DNA of 64,000 nucleotides from Liolophura sinensis (taxonomy: Eukaryota > Mollusca > Polyplacophora > Chitonida > Chitonidae), in assembly GCF_032854445.1 (NCBI RefSeq), contig NC_088301.1, forward strand, positions 15,310,281-15,374,280. Reading direction: 5' to 3'. A model generated the notes under the pieces. That model was not told the DNA's origin. It saw only the letters and a list, made by a program, of their open reading frames with translations, and did not search any database. The position numbers were made by a program, and so were the translations under genes. Shown one piece after another: positions 35,146 to 45,909 of the stretch; within the stretch, counting starts at the first letter, position 1; each line of letters starts with the position of its first letter.

Positions 35146-38100
35146 TGTCTTCTTTAGATAAAATTATACAGTGGAATTGTCGAGGTCTTAAGGCAAATTT
35201 TATTGAAATAACACAGCTAGTTCAATCTTTTAATCCAGTTGCCCTGTGTCTTCAGGAAACTCACCTGAAGACACCTGACAAAGATAAAATAACTCTTAAA
35301 AACTATTCCCTTTATAGCACATATTGTATTGAAGAAGAGCGAGCTGCAGGCGGCTCCTCGATCTTCATAAATAACAATATTATCCACAGCCCTGTAGCTC
35401 TGGATACAGAGCTTCAAGCTGTGGCCGTTCGTGTTTCATTATATGAAACAGTCACATTATGTTCGGTGTATATACCTCCGAACACTTCTTTGTCAGCTTT
35501 TCAGTTACACAATTTAAAAGAACAGTTACCTAAACCGTTTATAATACTTGGAGATTTTAATTCCCATAACCCCCTATGGGGCAGTAACAACATAAATAAT
35601 AAGGGCAAGATAGTAGAAGACTTCTTATCGAATGGTGAACTGTGTTATTTCAATGATGGTTCTAATACCTATTTACATCCGGGTAACGGCACTTATTCTG
35701 CTATCGATCTCACTATCACGGATCCATCACTTCTCCTTGATTTTTCTTGGAAGGTGCATGACGATCTTTGTGGTAGTGACCATTTTCCTATTATCCTAGA
35801 GCATATCACTTCTAATTCTTTAGAACGTGTAGCTAGGTGGAAATTCGATAAAGCAGACTGGATCGCATTCGAGATGTTCTGTGAGGCTGATATCACTCCA
35901 GAGACTCTCAATGCAGCAAATGATCCAATATTAAAATTTAACGAGCTTCTTTTACGAGCTGCCGATAGAACTATCCCTAAAACCTCGACAAATCCCAAAT
36001 CCAAAAGTAAACCCTGGTATGATAAGGACTGTCGCAAAGCCATTAAGGACCGCAAAAAGGCCGAGCGAAATTTTAATATTTGTCCTACTGATAATAACTT
36101 AAACCAGGTTCGTATTTTTCGAGCTAAGGCTCGTCGATTACTCAAGTCCAAGAGACGATCTTGTTGGCGGAACTTTGTTTCAGGCATTACGTCAAAAACA
36201 CCCATGCGTAAGGTCTGGAACATGGTTCAGAAACTTAAGGGCAAAAATAATAAAGCAAAAGTTCAGCATTTAAAAGATGGAGATAATATATTAACATCTC
36301 CATCTGATATAGCCAATAAATTAGCTGAAACAATTTCCAACAAATCTTCTTCTAAGAACTATACTAAAAAATTCCAACATATTAAAAACCAGAAGGAGAA
36401 AACTAAATTGCCCTTTTCTTCTAAAAATTTACAAGATTATAATTGTCCATTTAATATCGAGGAACTTAGAACTGCATTAAAAAAGGCCCACGATACTGCT
36501 TGTGGTCCTGATAATGTATATTATAAGTTTCTGAACCATTTACCACCTGAGCCACTGGAGACTCTCTTGGATTTGATTAATGATATTTGGATAACTGGTA
36601 ATTTTCCACCATCATGGAGGGAGGCGTGTATTATCCCGGTTCCCAAACCGGGTAAGGATCATACTGATCCAAATAATTACCGTCCCATAGCTCTTACCAG
36701 CTGTGTCTGTAAGACTATGGAACGGATGATTAATGATAGACTTGTTTGGTTTCTTGAAACCAACAAGCTTTTATCTAACATTCAATGTGGTTTTCGGCAA
36801 GGTAGATCTACCATGGATCACCTTGTTCGATTCGAAACTTTTATTCGCGATGGCTTCATCAATAATGAACATGTGGTGTCCATATTTTTTGACCTTGAAA
36901 AGGCCTACGACACCACATGGAAATATGGTATTTTAAAAGATCTCGCGAATATGGGTCTAAAAGGTCGCTTACCTATATTTATATCCAAATTTTTATCCGA
37001 TCGTCAGTTTAAGGTACGGGTGGGGTCCACTCTTTCTGACTCTTATGAGCAAGAAATGGGTGTACCCCAGGGCAGCATTCTATCACCAACTCTGTTCAGC
37101 ATAAAAATAAATAGCCTAGCAAAAACATTAACATCGGGCACAGAGGGTTCTTTATACGTCGATGATTTCCTTATATGCTACCGAGCTAAGAATATGAATA
37201 ATATCGAACGTCAGTTGCAGCTTTGTCTCAATAAGATCGAGAAATGGGCAACTGAAAACGGTTTTAGATTTTCAACGTCTAAAACCGTCGGTATGCATTT
37301 TTGTAATAAACGGAAACTTCATCTTGACCCTGAGCTAAATTTTTCTGGTGAACAGGTTAAAATTGTTGGAGAAACAAAATTTTTAGGTATAATATTTGAT
37401 AGTAAACTATCTTTTATACCTCATATTAAAATGCTTAAAGCTAAATGTACAAAGGCTCTCGATATAATTAAGGTCGTGTCTAGCACCGATTGGGGTGCTG
37501 ACAGATCAGTTTTACTTAATTTATATCGTTCTCTGGTGAGGTCTAAATTGGACTATGGATCCATCATTTACGGTTCCGCTAGGAAGTCGTACATTAAAAT
37601 GTTGGATCCTGTTCATCACCAAGGTTTGAGGCTCAGCCTTGTTGCTTTTAGAACCTCACCAGTAGAAAGTTTATACGTGGAGGCAAATGAGCCTTCCTTA
37701 TACAACCGACGTATTAAACTTAGTCTTCAATATACTACAAAGCTTAAAGCACATCCAACAAACCCTGCCTACGACTGTGTTTTCAATCCATTGTATGTAG
37801 ACAAATATATTAAATGTCCTAACAAGATCCCTTCGTTCGGTCTGCGCATACGGGACCATATTGTGGGAGCTAACATCAAGCTGGAGGATATAGCTCCGGT
37901 GTCTTTTCCAGAGTCTCCTCCATGGCTTCTCCCACAAACTAAACTAATATTTGATCTACGTAAATATAATAAATCGAATACAAATCCTCTTATAATTCAG
38001 CAAGGTTTTGCTGAAATTAAAGCTAATTATATGGATTATAAATTTATATATACTGACGGGTCGAAGGATGGGGACAGGGTTGCGACTGCGGCTGTCATGG

Positions 38101-38840
38101 AGCAGCGAGTCTCTTCCTTTCGTCTTCCATCCTCTTCTTCAATATTCTCTGCCGAGGCCAGAGCTATACTCCTGGCCTTATCATATGTTTCTTCTGGGTG
38201 TGCCCAGAGGGCAATGATATGTACTGACTCGTTGTCTTGCCTATTGGCAATACAGAATAATAAATTTAAAAATCCCTTGATCCTTCAAATTTTAGCTATA
38301 CATAGGAAATTAATTAGAAGAGGTAAAGATATTATATTTTGCTGGATACCAAGTCATATTGGTATCCATGGAAACACAGTCGCAGACAGAGAGGCGAAAG
38401 CTGCCCTAAATAAACCCATATCTAAGATAAAAATCCCTTATACTGACATGAAGTCGAATATTCTTAAATATATTCGTTGCCTTTGGCAGGGTGAATGGAA
38501 CTTGCAGGTCCATAACAAACTGCATGCCATTCATCCGGTCATTGGCTATAATTCATATACATTTGATATGTCTCGTAGAGACCAAGTCGTTTTAACCAGA
38601 TGCGGTATTGGGCATTCTCATCTGACACACAATTTCATCTTGGATGGGAGCAGTGCTCCCGAGTGTGTTGGATGTGATGCTCAATATGGCATCAAACATA
38701 TTCTGGTTGACTGTGTAGACTTTGCCCATGTTCGGCAGAGATTCTACACGGTCAACTCTGTATATGATTTATTTGACAGCATCGCTGGCGATGTTGTCAT
38801 CAATTATTTGAAGGCCATTGGTCTATATCATAAAATATAA
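35145..38840 (+). CDS. LINE copy 1 ORF2 (endonuclease, reverse transcriptase, RNase H)
   Basis: 1231 aa, intact. The N-terminal APE-type endonuclease has IIQWNCRGL (Asn11), QETH 37-40, GDFN 136-139 and SDH 211-213. The reverse transcriptase occupies about residues 470-740, with FFDLEKAYDTTW, GVPQGSILSP and the YVDD box at 671-674. RNase H starts at about 966 with YTDGSKDG (Asp971), then FSAEARAILLAL and ICTDSL. A terminal CCHC-like motif, CVGCDAQYGIKHILVDC, follows. It nicks the target and primes reverse transcription of the element RNA. All catalytic residues I can check are present, so this copy may be competent. Confidence 0.95.
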   Translation: MSSLDKIIQWNCRGLKANFIEITQLVQSFNPVALCLQETHLKTPDKDKITLKNYSLYSTYCIEEERAAGGSSIFINNNIIHSPVALDTELQAVAVRVSLYETVTLCSVYIPPNTSLSAFQLHNLKEQLPKPFIILGDFNSHNPLWGSNNINNKGKIVEDFLSNGELCYFNDGSNTYLHPGNGTYSAIDLTITDPSLLLDFSWKVHDDLCGSDHFPIILEHITSNSLERVARWKFDKADWIAFEMFCEADITPETLNAANDPILKFNELLLRAADRTIPKTSTNPKSKSKPWYDKDCRKAIKDRKKAERNFNICPTDNNLNQVRIFRAKARRLLKSKRRSCWRNFVSGITSKTPMRKVWNMVQKLKGKNNKAKVQHLKDGDNILTSPSDIANKLAETISNKSSSKNYTKKFQHIKNQKEKTKLPFSSKNLQDYNCPFNIEELRTALKKAHDTACGPDNVYYKFLNHLPPEPLETLLDLINDIWITGNFPPSWREACIIPVPKPGKDHTDPNNYRPIALTSCVCKTMERMINDRLVWFLETNKLLSNIQCGFRQGRSTMDHLVRFETFIRDGFINNEHVVSIFFDLEKAYDTTWKYGILKDLANMGLKGRLPIFISKFLSDRQFKVRVGSTLSDSYEQEMGVPQGSILSPTLFSIKINSLAKTLTSGTEGSLYVDDFLICYRAKNMNNIERQLQLCLNKIEKWATENGFRFSTSKTVGMHFCNKRKLHLDPELNFSGEQVKIVGETKFLGIIFDSKLSFIPHIKMLKAKCTKALDIIKVVSSTDWGADRSVLLNLYRSLVRSKLDYGSIIYGSARKSYIKMLDPVHHQGLRLSLVAFRTSPVESLYVEANEPSLYNRRIKLSLQYTTKLKAHPTNPAYDCVFNPLYVDKYIKCPNKIPSFGLRIRDHIVGANIKLEDIAPVSFPESPPWLLPQTKLIFDLRKYNKSNTNPLIIQQGFAEIKANYMDYKFIYTDGSKDGDRVATAAVMEQRVSSFRLPSSSSIFSAEARAILLALSYVSSGCAQRAMICTDSLSCLLAIQNNKFKNPLILQILAIHRKLIRRGKDIIFCWIPSHIGIHGNTVADREAKAALNKPISKIKIPYTDMKSNILKYIRCLWQGEWNLQVHNKLHAIHPVIGYNSYTFDMSRRDQVVLTRCGIGHSHLTHNFILDGSSAPECVGCDAQYGIKHILVDCVDFAHVRQRFYTVNSVYDLFDSIAGDVVINYLKAIGLYHKI

Positions 38841-39109
38841 ATTTTAACTGTCATAAATATCTATAGAAAAACAGTGATATATATTTATACATGTACTATA
38901 ACCCTGGTTTTCGAGTTTTAAATCTTATTTTTCTTTTATTCAATTTTAATCACGTCTGTACTTTTTGTTTTACTTTTGGTGTTCATATTATCAGATCGAA
39001 AACCTTAACCGTCTCTTGCTTTCACCTTGTTCTCGCCACGATATGGCTGAAATATTGCCGATGTGGCGTTAAGCCATAATCATTCATTCATTCATTCTAC
39101 AAGTGTTGG

Positions 39110-39725
39110 TTGGATCAGCGCCAAATTCACTGGACATACATAGCACAGTTTTATTATCGTACCACTGAATAATGCATGCTTTGTTGTCCTCCCGAACAAT
39201 TTCATTAATTGACCCTCTGCCTTGTCGTTTTAGATCAGTGTCATTTTTCAGGCAATTTTTGGCATTACGTGGTACCAGGTTTTTCGTAATTGTCCCAGTA
39301 ACAGTTATTCCCTTGTCCAGTAAACAATCCAAAAGTGGCATGCTGGTGAAATATCTGTCAACAAAGACTGATGTATTGGGGTTGATGGTTTGTGTAAGTC
39401 TAAGGACTGCAAGCCCTCCCAGTGATAAAGTGGATGTGTCAGCGTCGGGAAAAAACCTTTTTCCCTGAAATATTTCGAAGTCCAACACCATCCCGGATGG
39501 TGCTGCCAGAACAAAATTTTTCAAGCCAGTTGGATATGGTTTCCCACGAATGTGCTGCCTTATGCCTACATGGCCAGTGAATGGTATCATCTGTTCATCG
39601 ACACACATTCTGAGGCCTGGGGAGTGTTTGGCAAGTTTGTTTGATTTTATCCAGAAATGGACGAACTTTCCATAATTTGTCACGCTGTTTCTCGTTTTCT
39701 GCAACATTGATGTCTACAACTACCT
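39110..39725 (-). pseudogene. piggyBac transposase 1, 5' part
   Basis: DDE_Tnp_1_7-type core: MCVDEQMIPFTGHVG carries the first catalytic Asp and SVFVDRYFTSMP the second. A frameshift near 39650 separates DKLWKVRPFLDKI from KLAKHSPGLRM. The first ~250 residues expected for the family are absent because the element terminus lies just upstream. The frame runs into the LINE at 39109. Confidence 0.88.
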
Positions 39726-39980
39726 TCAGATTAGAGCGTATTTTGAAAAAGCACAGAAATGATAAACCATAAAAATTTAGGGAACCAAATATTGTATGTC
39801 CACATATGTGGACGAAGGGCCTGAGGAGGATATATGGACTAGAGAATAAGATTAAAATTGAACAAATGATTTGCAAATCAAGCAGGTAGGCATTTTGCAT
39901 ATATGTAGAATAACTAAACACATCTGATATCATCATATCAATGGACATTAATATTTCTGCCTAATTAATTAATTAATTAG

Positions 39981-40300
39981 TTTGTTTGTTTGTTTGTTTG
40001 ATTGGTGTTTATAGCCGTACTCAAGAGTATTTTACCTATATGCCGGCTTGCCAGCTTACGGGTGGAGGAAGCCGGAGTACCCAGGGAGAACCACCGACCT
40101 TTGACGAGTGCTAGCCAGTCTTTCACATATGTCATACATCCAGCTTCACGCTCATCAGGGCGCAACCCTGGAGTACATCACAGTGGTGAAAGGCAAGTGA
40201 TTTCCAGCGAATGTATCACTGCTGTTTTTGCAGATGTACAAGCGTTGTCAATCACTTAGCCACCAAGGCCCCATGACAGTAAGAGCGGGAGAATCACGAC
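39981..40300 (-). mobile_element. Longer SINE-like element with 14-bp target duplication
   Basis: Starts with a (GTTT)n tail and GATTGGTGTTTATAGCCGTA, then CTCAAGAGTATTTTACC, so the tail matches the tRNA-headed SINEs. The body differs (GGAGTACCCAGGGAGAACC, TCAGGGCGCAACCCTGGAG). The end is CAATCACTTAGCCACCAAGG. Flanked by AATTAATTAATTAG at about 39967-39980 and 40301-40314, although the AT-rich target makes the duplication partly simple sequence. Lies in an intron of the unclassified gene. Confidence 0.8.
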
Positions 40301-40355
40301 AATTAATTAATTAGGTTGATGGAAATAAAACTTTGACGGCTTTACTTACATGTAC

Positions 40356-41351
40356 TAGCAAAACATCAGGTCACCATGTAGCACATCCACAGCTAGTGAA
40401 TATGCGGACATGTCATAGTCTATTGCATTATCATATTCCTCAGACTGAGACCAGTACGCCACCTTATAGACCATTTTGGCCATTCTCAGTTTCTCTAGTT
40501 TGGCATTATAAATAACAAGTTTTCCCTCTTCTGACCAAATGTGGCAAGCCTTCTGTCCCACAGCTTTTCCATCAAGGACGTCCTGCACCTTATCAAAGTT
40601 TACATAATCTAAGTTGGGATAGTCCCTTCGCACACTTTCTAAATCAGAGTTTTTAAGTATCTTTTCAAGTTTTTTTCTCTCTTTCGTATCACGCGCATGC
40701 TCTCGTGCTTTTTCTTGTCTGATAACTTCAGCTCGTAATTCCTTTTGGCTCAGCTTCCTCTTTTGCCTTTGTCTCCTCGAAAACTTTATCCCTTTCTTAA
40801 GCAAGGTGTCTCTGTCCTCCTCCTCCAGTTTCTCCAAATAACACATCGTCTTGTTTTTGTTTGCTCGCATCCTGCAGGACAGATAGTCCATCGTGGCATT
40901 AGGGGCCTTCTTCTGGGATGCCGAAAACATGCCCATCAGTTCTTCGGCATCCATATTATGGGATCTTGCCGATGCAGTCTCTTCGCGTAGCTTTTCGGTT
41001 ATATGAATAGTAAAGTACTTGCTGTACTGTCGTTCCAGCACTGCTGTCACTGCCAGGAGACAGTCCTTCATCATGGTCTTGAACTGGGGATCAACAGGGA
41101 ACTGGCGCAGCTTTGTTAAAGTATCATCCAGAGGCATCTCGTCACCAAAGAAGTCGTCTTTTGCAAGTAGAAGGGCCTCAGGATCATTAATGGAATTCTT
41201 TATTCTCTCAATAACTTTTCTGACAACATCAATACCATCTACATGATTAATTTCATTTGACGCTGATGTATAAAATTTCTTCATCCATGGGCCTGTCATC
41301 ATCTTTCCTAGCAATCCTATCACATGGAGTTCAGATTTTGAGGTAGCGTTC
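40356..41351 (-). CDS. Unclassified gene, segment 2
   Basis: Resumes in frame at 41351 with NATSKSELHVIGLLGKMMTG, then PWMKKFYTSASNE. It includes a highly charged helical stretch (KKGIKFSRRQRQKRKLSQKE). It ends FSL-free at ...VLHGDLMFC before a TAG at 40355-40357. A GTACATGTAAGT around 40344-40355 offers donor choices, one of which removes the stop. Confidence 0.65.
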
Positions 41352-41355
41352 ATAA

Positions 41356-43999
41356 CCCTCTAGTGCCCAGACCCATTTTCCTCTAAAGGAAAATTCTGAA
41401 ACCTTCAAAACATGATCAAATAGACACAATGAAGACAAAAAATACCTTCAGATAATTATATTCTTTTATTGATTTCTTTGAAAATATTTTGTGTATCATA
41501 TTTGATACAGTGAGCATTCAAACAAGTGTATCACATATGATACAGCGGGCTGACAGTTAGGACACAGTGGGGTGACAGTTACTTGTTGGAATGAAAATCT
41601 TTGAAACAGTTCCGGTCTTTGTTAAAACACAAATGGGTTTTGCACTTCGTGCAGACAACAAAGCTGAGTTTCTGGCAGGATGGGGCCTTGCATCGACCTC
41701 TGGTTGTCCACTCTGGCAGGTGACCGACGGAGTCCAGACGAACATCAGCGAATGGCACCTGCTCATTTGTACTGGAGGCTGCAGGTTTGGGTGTTAAAGG
41801 GGAATTCATCGCGGGTCTTCCAGGAACTTTCTTCACATTGATAAGACAACTGGCAATATTGGATTGGAAATCAGAGAGCTGGAGTGACTTTTCCGCGAGA
41901 AGAGAGCAGTGGCGACGATACCAGTTCCATGAATTTACGACAGCCATGTTTATCGTGTGGTAGAAGATGTACAGATACAAGCGCCTTGACTTGATGCCAA
42001 ATTTGTACAGGGCTGTGAGAGAATCCAAGAGATCAACCCCTCCCATGTTTTTGTTGTACATTTTCACTATGGCGGGGCACTCTACTTCAACAAACTGTTT
42101 CCGTTTCTTATCATATCGGTTCACAGTTGTAATGGGTTCCACTCCTACAAATGACGAAATCAGGTCTACCTTTCTGTTGTCCATCCAACGGACTACCACA
42201 GTGTTGGAATTAACCTCCAGTTTACTATCCATAGCACCCCGTTTCTCTTTCTTCAGATGTTTCTCTGACTTCAAGTTACAGCCTTTCAGTCTGTTCTCAC
42301 GGACTGTACCAACATACCACATCCCCCTATCTCGGAGTTCATTTACCAGAGCCAGTCCAGAGAAAAGGTTATCAGCATAAATGCGGAAATTGGCATCTGT
42401 AGGGAGTTTTCGTGTCATCTCTAACACCACATTCCCACCCATACCCACTCTACTTGAGTTATCTGTATCCCTCTTCCCTTGGTAGACATCAAAATCATGG
42501 AGTATTCCATCAGACCCAGCACGAGCCCACAGCTTGAATCCCCATTTTCTGGGCTTGTTACGGATGTATTGTTTTAGTCCAGATCTACCTTTGAAGGCAA
42601 CCATTATTTCATCAACGCTCTGGTCTTGCAATGGAATAATTTTCTCAAGATTTGTGCGTAACATGCCCAACCAAGGCCGTACCTTCCATACGCGATCAGC
42701 TGCTTTCTGTTCATCTGTGAGTGATGTGTTCTCACAAAAGTGAATATGCCTTGCCAACAGTTCAAATCTATTTCTTGACATCTCCTCTGCCACAGGTGGA
42801 TAGCGTGTTTCCCATGACCAATATGCCCTGACGCAGTGACTTTTCATAAGGCCCATACGCAAGTATAGTCCTATGAACACTTCGATTTCTTTTGCAGTTG
42901 TTTTCAGTTCGATACCACTCTTAGACATTGCATAGAGATTTGTTTGCCTTTCCACATGTTCTAGCATGTTGTCAGTAATCAGCAGCCGAAAAAATTCATA
43001 GGGGGATTGCAAACCATCTGTGGGCAGCTGCTCGATTGGTCCTTTGAAGGCAGTATCAGTTGGCCCCAGTGGAAGTTCAGCCCACATCGGTGAATCTAGC
43101 ATTTCGGACAACATTTCGGAGTCAAAGTCTTCTTCACGGGACTCGCGAATCCGGTCACGTAAGACAGCTAATGGAATGTCATCATCCGTATCAGCTGGGC
43201 AAGATCGTCTTTTCTTTGCCTTTGGTGGTTTGGCCCTCCTGGCAGCTGGTTCATCTTCTATTTCACTCTCTTCAGAAGAGCTAGGAGTGTATTCATCATC
43301 AGATGTATCATATTCACTGTCATCTATGTCAACAGCGTCAAGAATGTCATCTACATCAATATCACTCGCCATTTCTATCTCTGCAGATAAACACAAACAA
43401 AATTGTTAGATTCATCAGAAATTCCATACGCTGATAATCATGCTCCAAATCAAGTTAAATGTTAGTTATATCTGACCGATGAAGTTAAAAGATGCTTTAT
43501 ATCCATGCGGTATGTCATCAACAATTTTGATAAATTTTGACAAGTTTTTATGCTAGACTACTTAATGCCCAGTGTATCACATATGATACATCAGAACTGG
43601 GCAATCCGCCGGCGTATCATATATGATACACTCAAATTCAATCACCTCTTATAAATACACTCTTCACTAATTTTCTCTAAAACAGGTATTTACTAGCATA
43701 ATGGGCTGTATTTTAACAGATAAAACTGAAATTATAAAATAGTATGCATACCTTGACTGGATGATGATGGATTTGACACCACGTGGTAACGAAGCCAACT
43801 TGAGCAGACGACAGGAAATGGAAAGGAAGTTGTCAGCCAATCAAAACATCTAACATTTGTTGTCACACAGCGCCCCCATAAGTCATTGTAAGGGAAGCAA
43901 CTTAGCCATGTTATGATTTTATAAAATTGTTCATGGTTACCTCCCCTTATGGGCTTCTTATCTGGGCGTATCATATATGATACGACGGGCACTAGAGGG
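41356..43999 (-). mobile_element. piggyBac element 2, apparently complete
   Basis: 13-bp inverted ends CCCTCTAGTGCCC (41356-41368) and GGGCACTAGAGGG (43987-43999). Flanks are ATAA (41352-41355) and TTAA (44000-44003), the canonical TTAA target with one substitution. Length 2644 bp. Palindromes GTATCAnATnTGATAC occur at 41493, 41528, 43574, 43614 and 43968. Inserted in the reading frame of the unclassified gene. Confidence 0.95.
41579..43372 (-). CDS. piggyBac transposase 2, intact
   Basis: 597 aa from ATG 43372 (MASDIDVDDILD) to TAA. An acidic N-terminus with a KAKKRR basic patch precedes the DDD core: LQDQSVDEIMVAFKGRSG (Asp 1), FRIYADNLFSGLALVN (Asp 2) and YNKNMGGVDLLDSL (Asp 3). A C-terminal Cys-rich domain (CKAPSCQKLSFVVCTKC, then HLCFNKDRNCFKDFH) recognises piggyBac ends in family members. 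It cuts and pastes at TTAA. All three Asp, the Cys-rich domain and both TIRs are present, so it could be active. Confidence 0.95.
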   Translation of the reverse strand: MASDIDVDDILDAVDIDDSEYDTSDDEYTPSSSEESEIEDEPAARRAKPPKAKKRRSCPADTDDDIPLAVLRDRIRESREEDFDSEMLSEMLDSPMWAELPLGPTDTAFKGPIEQLPTDGLQSPYEFFRLLITDNMLEHVERQTNLYAMSKSGIELKTTAKEIEVFIGLYLRMGLMKSHCVRAYWSWETRYPPVAEEMSRNRFELLARHIHFCENTSLTDEQKAADRVWKVRPWLGMLRTNLEKIIPLQDQSVDEIMVAFKGRSGLKQYIRNKPRKWGFKLWARAGSDGILHDFDVYQGKRDTDNSSRVGMGGNVVLEMTRKLPTDANFRIYADNLFSGLALVNELRDRGMWYVGTVRENRLKGCNLKSEKHLKKEKRGAMDSKLEVNSNTVVVRWMDNRKVDLISSFVGVEPITTVNRYDKKRKQFVEVECPAIVKMYNKNMGGVDLLDSLTALYKFGIKSRRLYLYIFYHTINMAVVNSWNWYRRHCSLLAEKSLQLSDFQSNIASCLINVKKVPGRPAMNSPLTPKPAASSTNEQVPFADVRLDSVGHLPEWTTRGRCKAPSCQKLSFVVCTKCKTHLCFNKDRNCFKDFHSNK

Positions 44000-45909
44000 T
44001 TAAAGTCCTGTAGAATTGCAGTTCTCAATCCTCCACATGAACTCCCACTACTGAAGTAAAGCAAAAACATGTCATAGTGCTCAATAAGTTTGCCTGCAAT
44101 GTGAAAAAGAACATGAAGGCGATTCCCACGATATCGTGGAAGAATGCCCCTGCCAAGTTTATTCTCATCCAGAAATGCGACAAACCCACGCGGGTCCCCT
44201 TTTCCATTCTTATAACGAAGCTTGTTAATCTGTAAAACAAGATTTGCAGCCAGACAGTCTTTACCAAAAACCTTTCCTCGAGCCTCCTCGAGTTTTTTAA
44301 GGGCTGCTCTAACTGAGGATGCAATAGAGTCCAATGGGTGCAAATGACAATTTAATTCATGCAGTGATTTTCCCCATTCACTGTTTACTATTCTAATTGC
44401 AGCATGATTGCTTGCACACCTGTCAGTCATTGTATTTGTGATATTGTCAATAATATTCTGTCTAGTTTCTGGATAACTTGCACCTTCATGGAAATAAACA
44501 TATGCATTACTCAAACGGTCAACTGTTTCACAAATGTGTTTTGCGTAATCTTCAGCTGTCCCACCAGGTAACTCATCCACAGCAGCGCAGACACATTCAT
44601 CTTTCGTTGTAAAATGGATAGAATTAACGTGTGTTTCCTCCTGTGTAGTGGCATCAAATCCCAAAGTGATACAGTTATTTTGTAAAATCACTTCCACGGT
44701 CTGTAAGTCTGCAATGCTGCCAAGTTCTCTTGCCATCATCTCTACTGCACTGCGTTGTGGGAAACTTTCTTCGGCGTCTTTTGTAGGATCAGCAAGTTTC
44801 TTGAGAAGTATTGGAATATTAGCAGTGGGTACTTTGTTTGTTATGCAGTGATATACCCTCATTCGCATACTGGAGGAGTAAGTTTTGCCATCCATTTTAG
44901 ACTTTGTGCCTTCAGTATTCTTGGACTCTTCGATAACTTCTTTTAATATCAGCTTGTCTTGCTGCAAGCTCTTCACGGTCTCGTCCAGGTCCTTCAGTTT
45001 AGCAAGAGTCTGTTGATATTTTGCTTTTGGTACAGTGGCGCTGTATTTAGCCTTTTTTAAGTTGTACACTTTCAGCTTCCGGTGGGCATTTTGTAATGTG
45101 GTGAGCTCAACTTTTTTTCTTGCCAATTGATTTGCAAGTATGTTTCCACGCAATTGTCTCTGAAGATTTTGTATTTTGCTATCCTTCCTTGCAATGATGC
45201 TGCTCTTCCTTTTAAGAGCTTGGTTGATGATTCTTTTGGGTGTCTTCAGTTGCTTCTTCAAGTCTTTGATCTCACCTTTATACTTATCTTTCTGCTTTGA
45301 AGAGGAGGCAGATAAAAACTCAAGGCGTTGCTTAAATTTCTGTTTTCGGGGTGTAAAAAGCTGGCTTCGACTTCTTGTAATGGAACTTGTGGTGTCCGGG
45401 GTCGATTGCATAGTTGAGGGCTCATCTGGGGTAATAGGAGTAGATGTCCAGGTAAGATGAATGGGGCCAAGCTCAGGACTAGTATGACAAATATCTCTAC
45501 TTGGACCAGGTTGAATGCTGTCATCACCAACCTCATCATCAACAGAGTCTGGTGACACTTCAGGCAATTTGATTGTGAATGGTTCCTCACATGCTAGCTT
45601 GAATTTTCTAAATTGCTCTGGATTCCCCAAGTTTCGATACTTTTCTAGGGTTAAGACCACCTTTTTTATGTTTGCCTTGTAACAACATCCTGTGGTAATG
45701 TCAAGTTCATTCATGATTAATGCCCTCAATTGTCTGTCGCATTCTGCTCGGCTGAACTCCCCAGATGTCATATAAACGTAAAGAATGTGACCAGTCAAAA
45801 CTTCCTCAGCAGCTGTAGGGAAGGATCCAAAGTTTTCTTGTAGGTAACATTTAGCCACACCAGATTTAGAGTTTGAGTTTCCACCTCTGCGTTTCTTCTT
45901 TGGTGGCAT
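44000..45909 (-). CDS. Unclassified gene, segment 1: coiled coil and core
   Basis: Open from MPPKKKRRGGNSNS to ...LRTAILQDF, where the TTAA target of the inserted piggyBac lies (44000-44003). Frame continues into the transposon as unrelated residues until 43732. The coiled-coil region lies roughly at 45350-44900. The candidate acidic motifs LGFDATTQ and MTDRCASNHAAI lie at about 44660 and 44430. Confidence 0.7.

Larger units (their letters stand above)
33163..39094 (+). mobile_element. Full-length I/Nimb-like LINE, copy 1
   Basis: Bounded by a perfect 15-bp duplication TTCTACAAGTGTTGG (33148-33162 and 39095-39109). The 5' UTR (33163-33789) opens with CCCCGTGGGGTTTCCGGGG. ORF1 and ORF2 are intact and overlap at TAATG. 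The 3' end is AATATTGCCGATGTGGCGTT plus (CATT)n. It sits in the coding region of piggyBac transposase 1 in opposite orientation. Clade assignment rests on the EN-RT-RNase H order. Confidence 0.95.
32177..39829 (-). mobile_element. piggyBac element 1 (decayed, with nested LINE)
   Basis: Inverted ends CCTCCTCAG (32177-32185) and CTGAGGAGG (39821-39829) are flanked by ATAT at 32173-32176 and 39830-39833, a possible diverged TTAA. Subterminal palindromes of the TGTCCAC-N4-GTGGACA type sit at 32357-32374 and 39797-39813, with an imperfect one at 32308-32325. Without the LINE the element is about 1.7 kb. Confidence 0.7.

Noticed and set aside
39595-39948. Separate small gene upstream of piggyBac transposase 1
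   Set aside because: Its C-terminal part is the piggyBac protein in another frame (DKLWKVRPFLDKI) and the rest is element end and intron; it marks a frameshift, not a gene.
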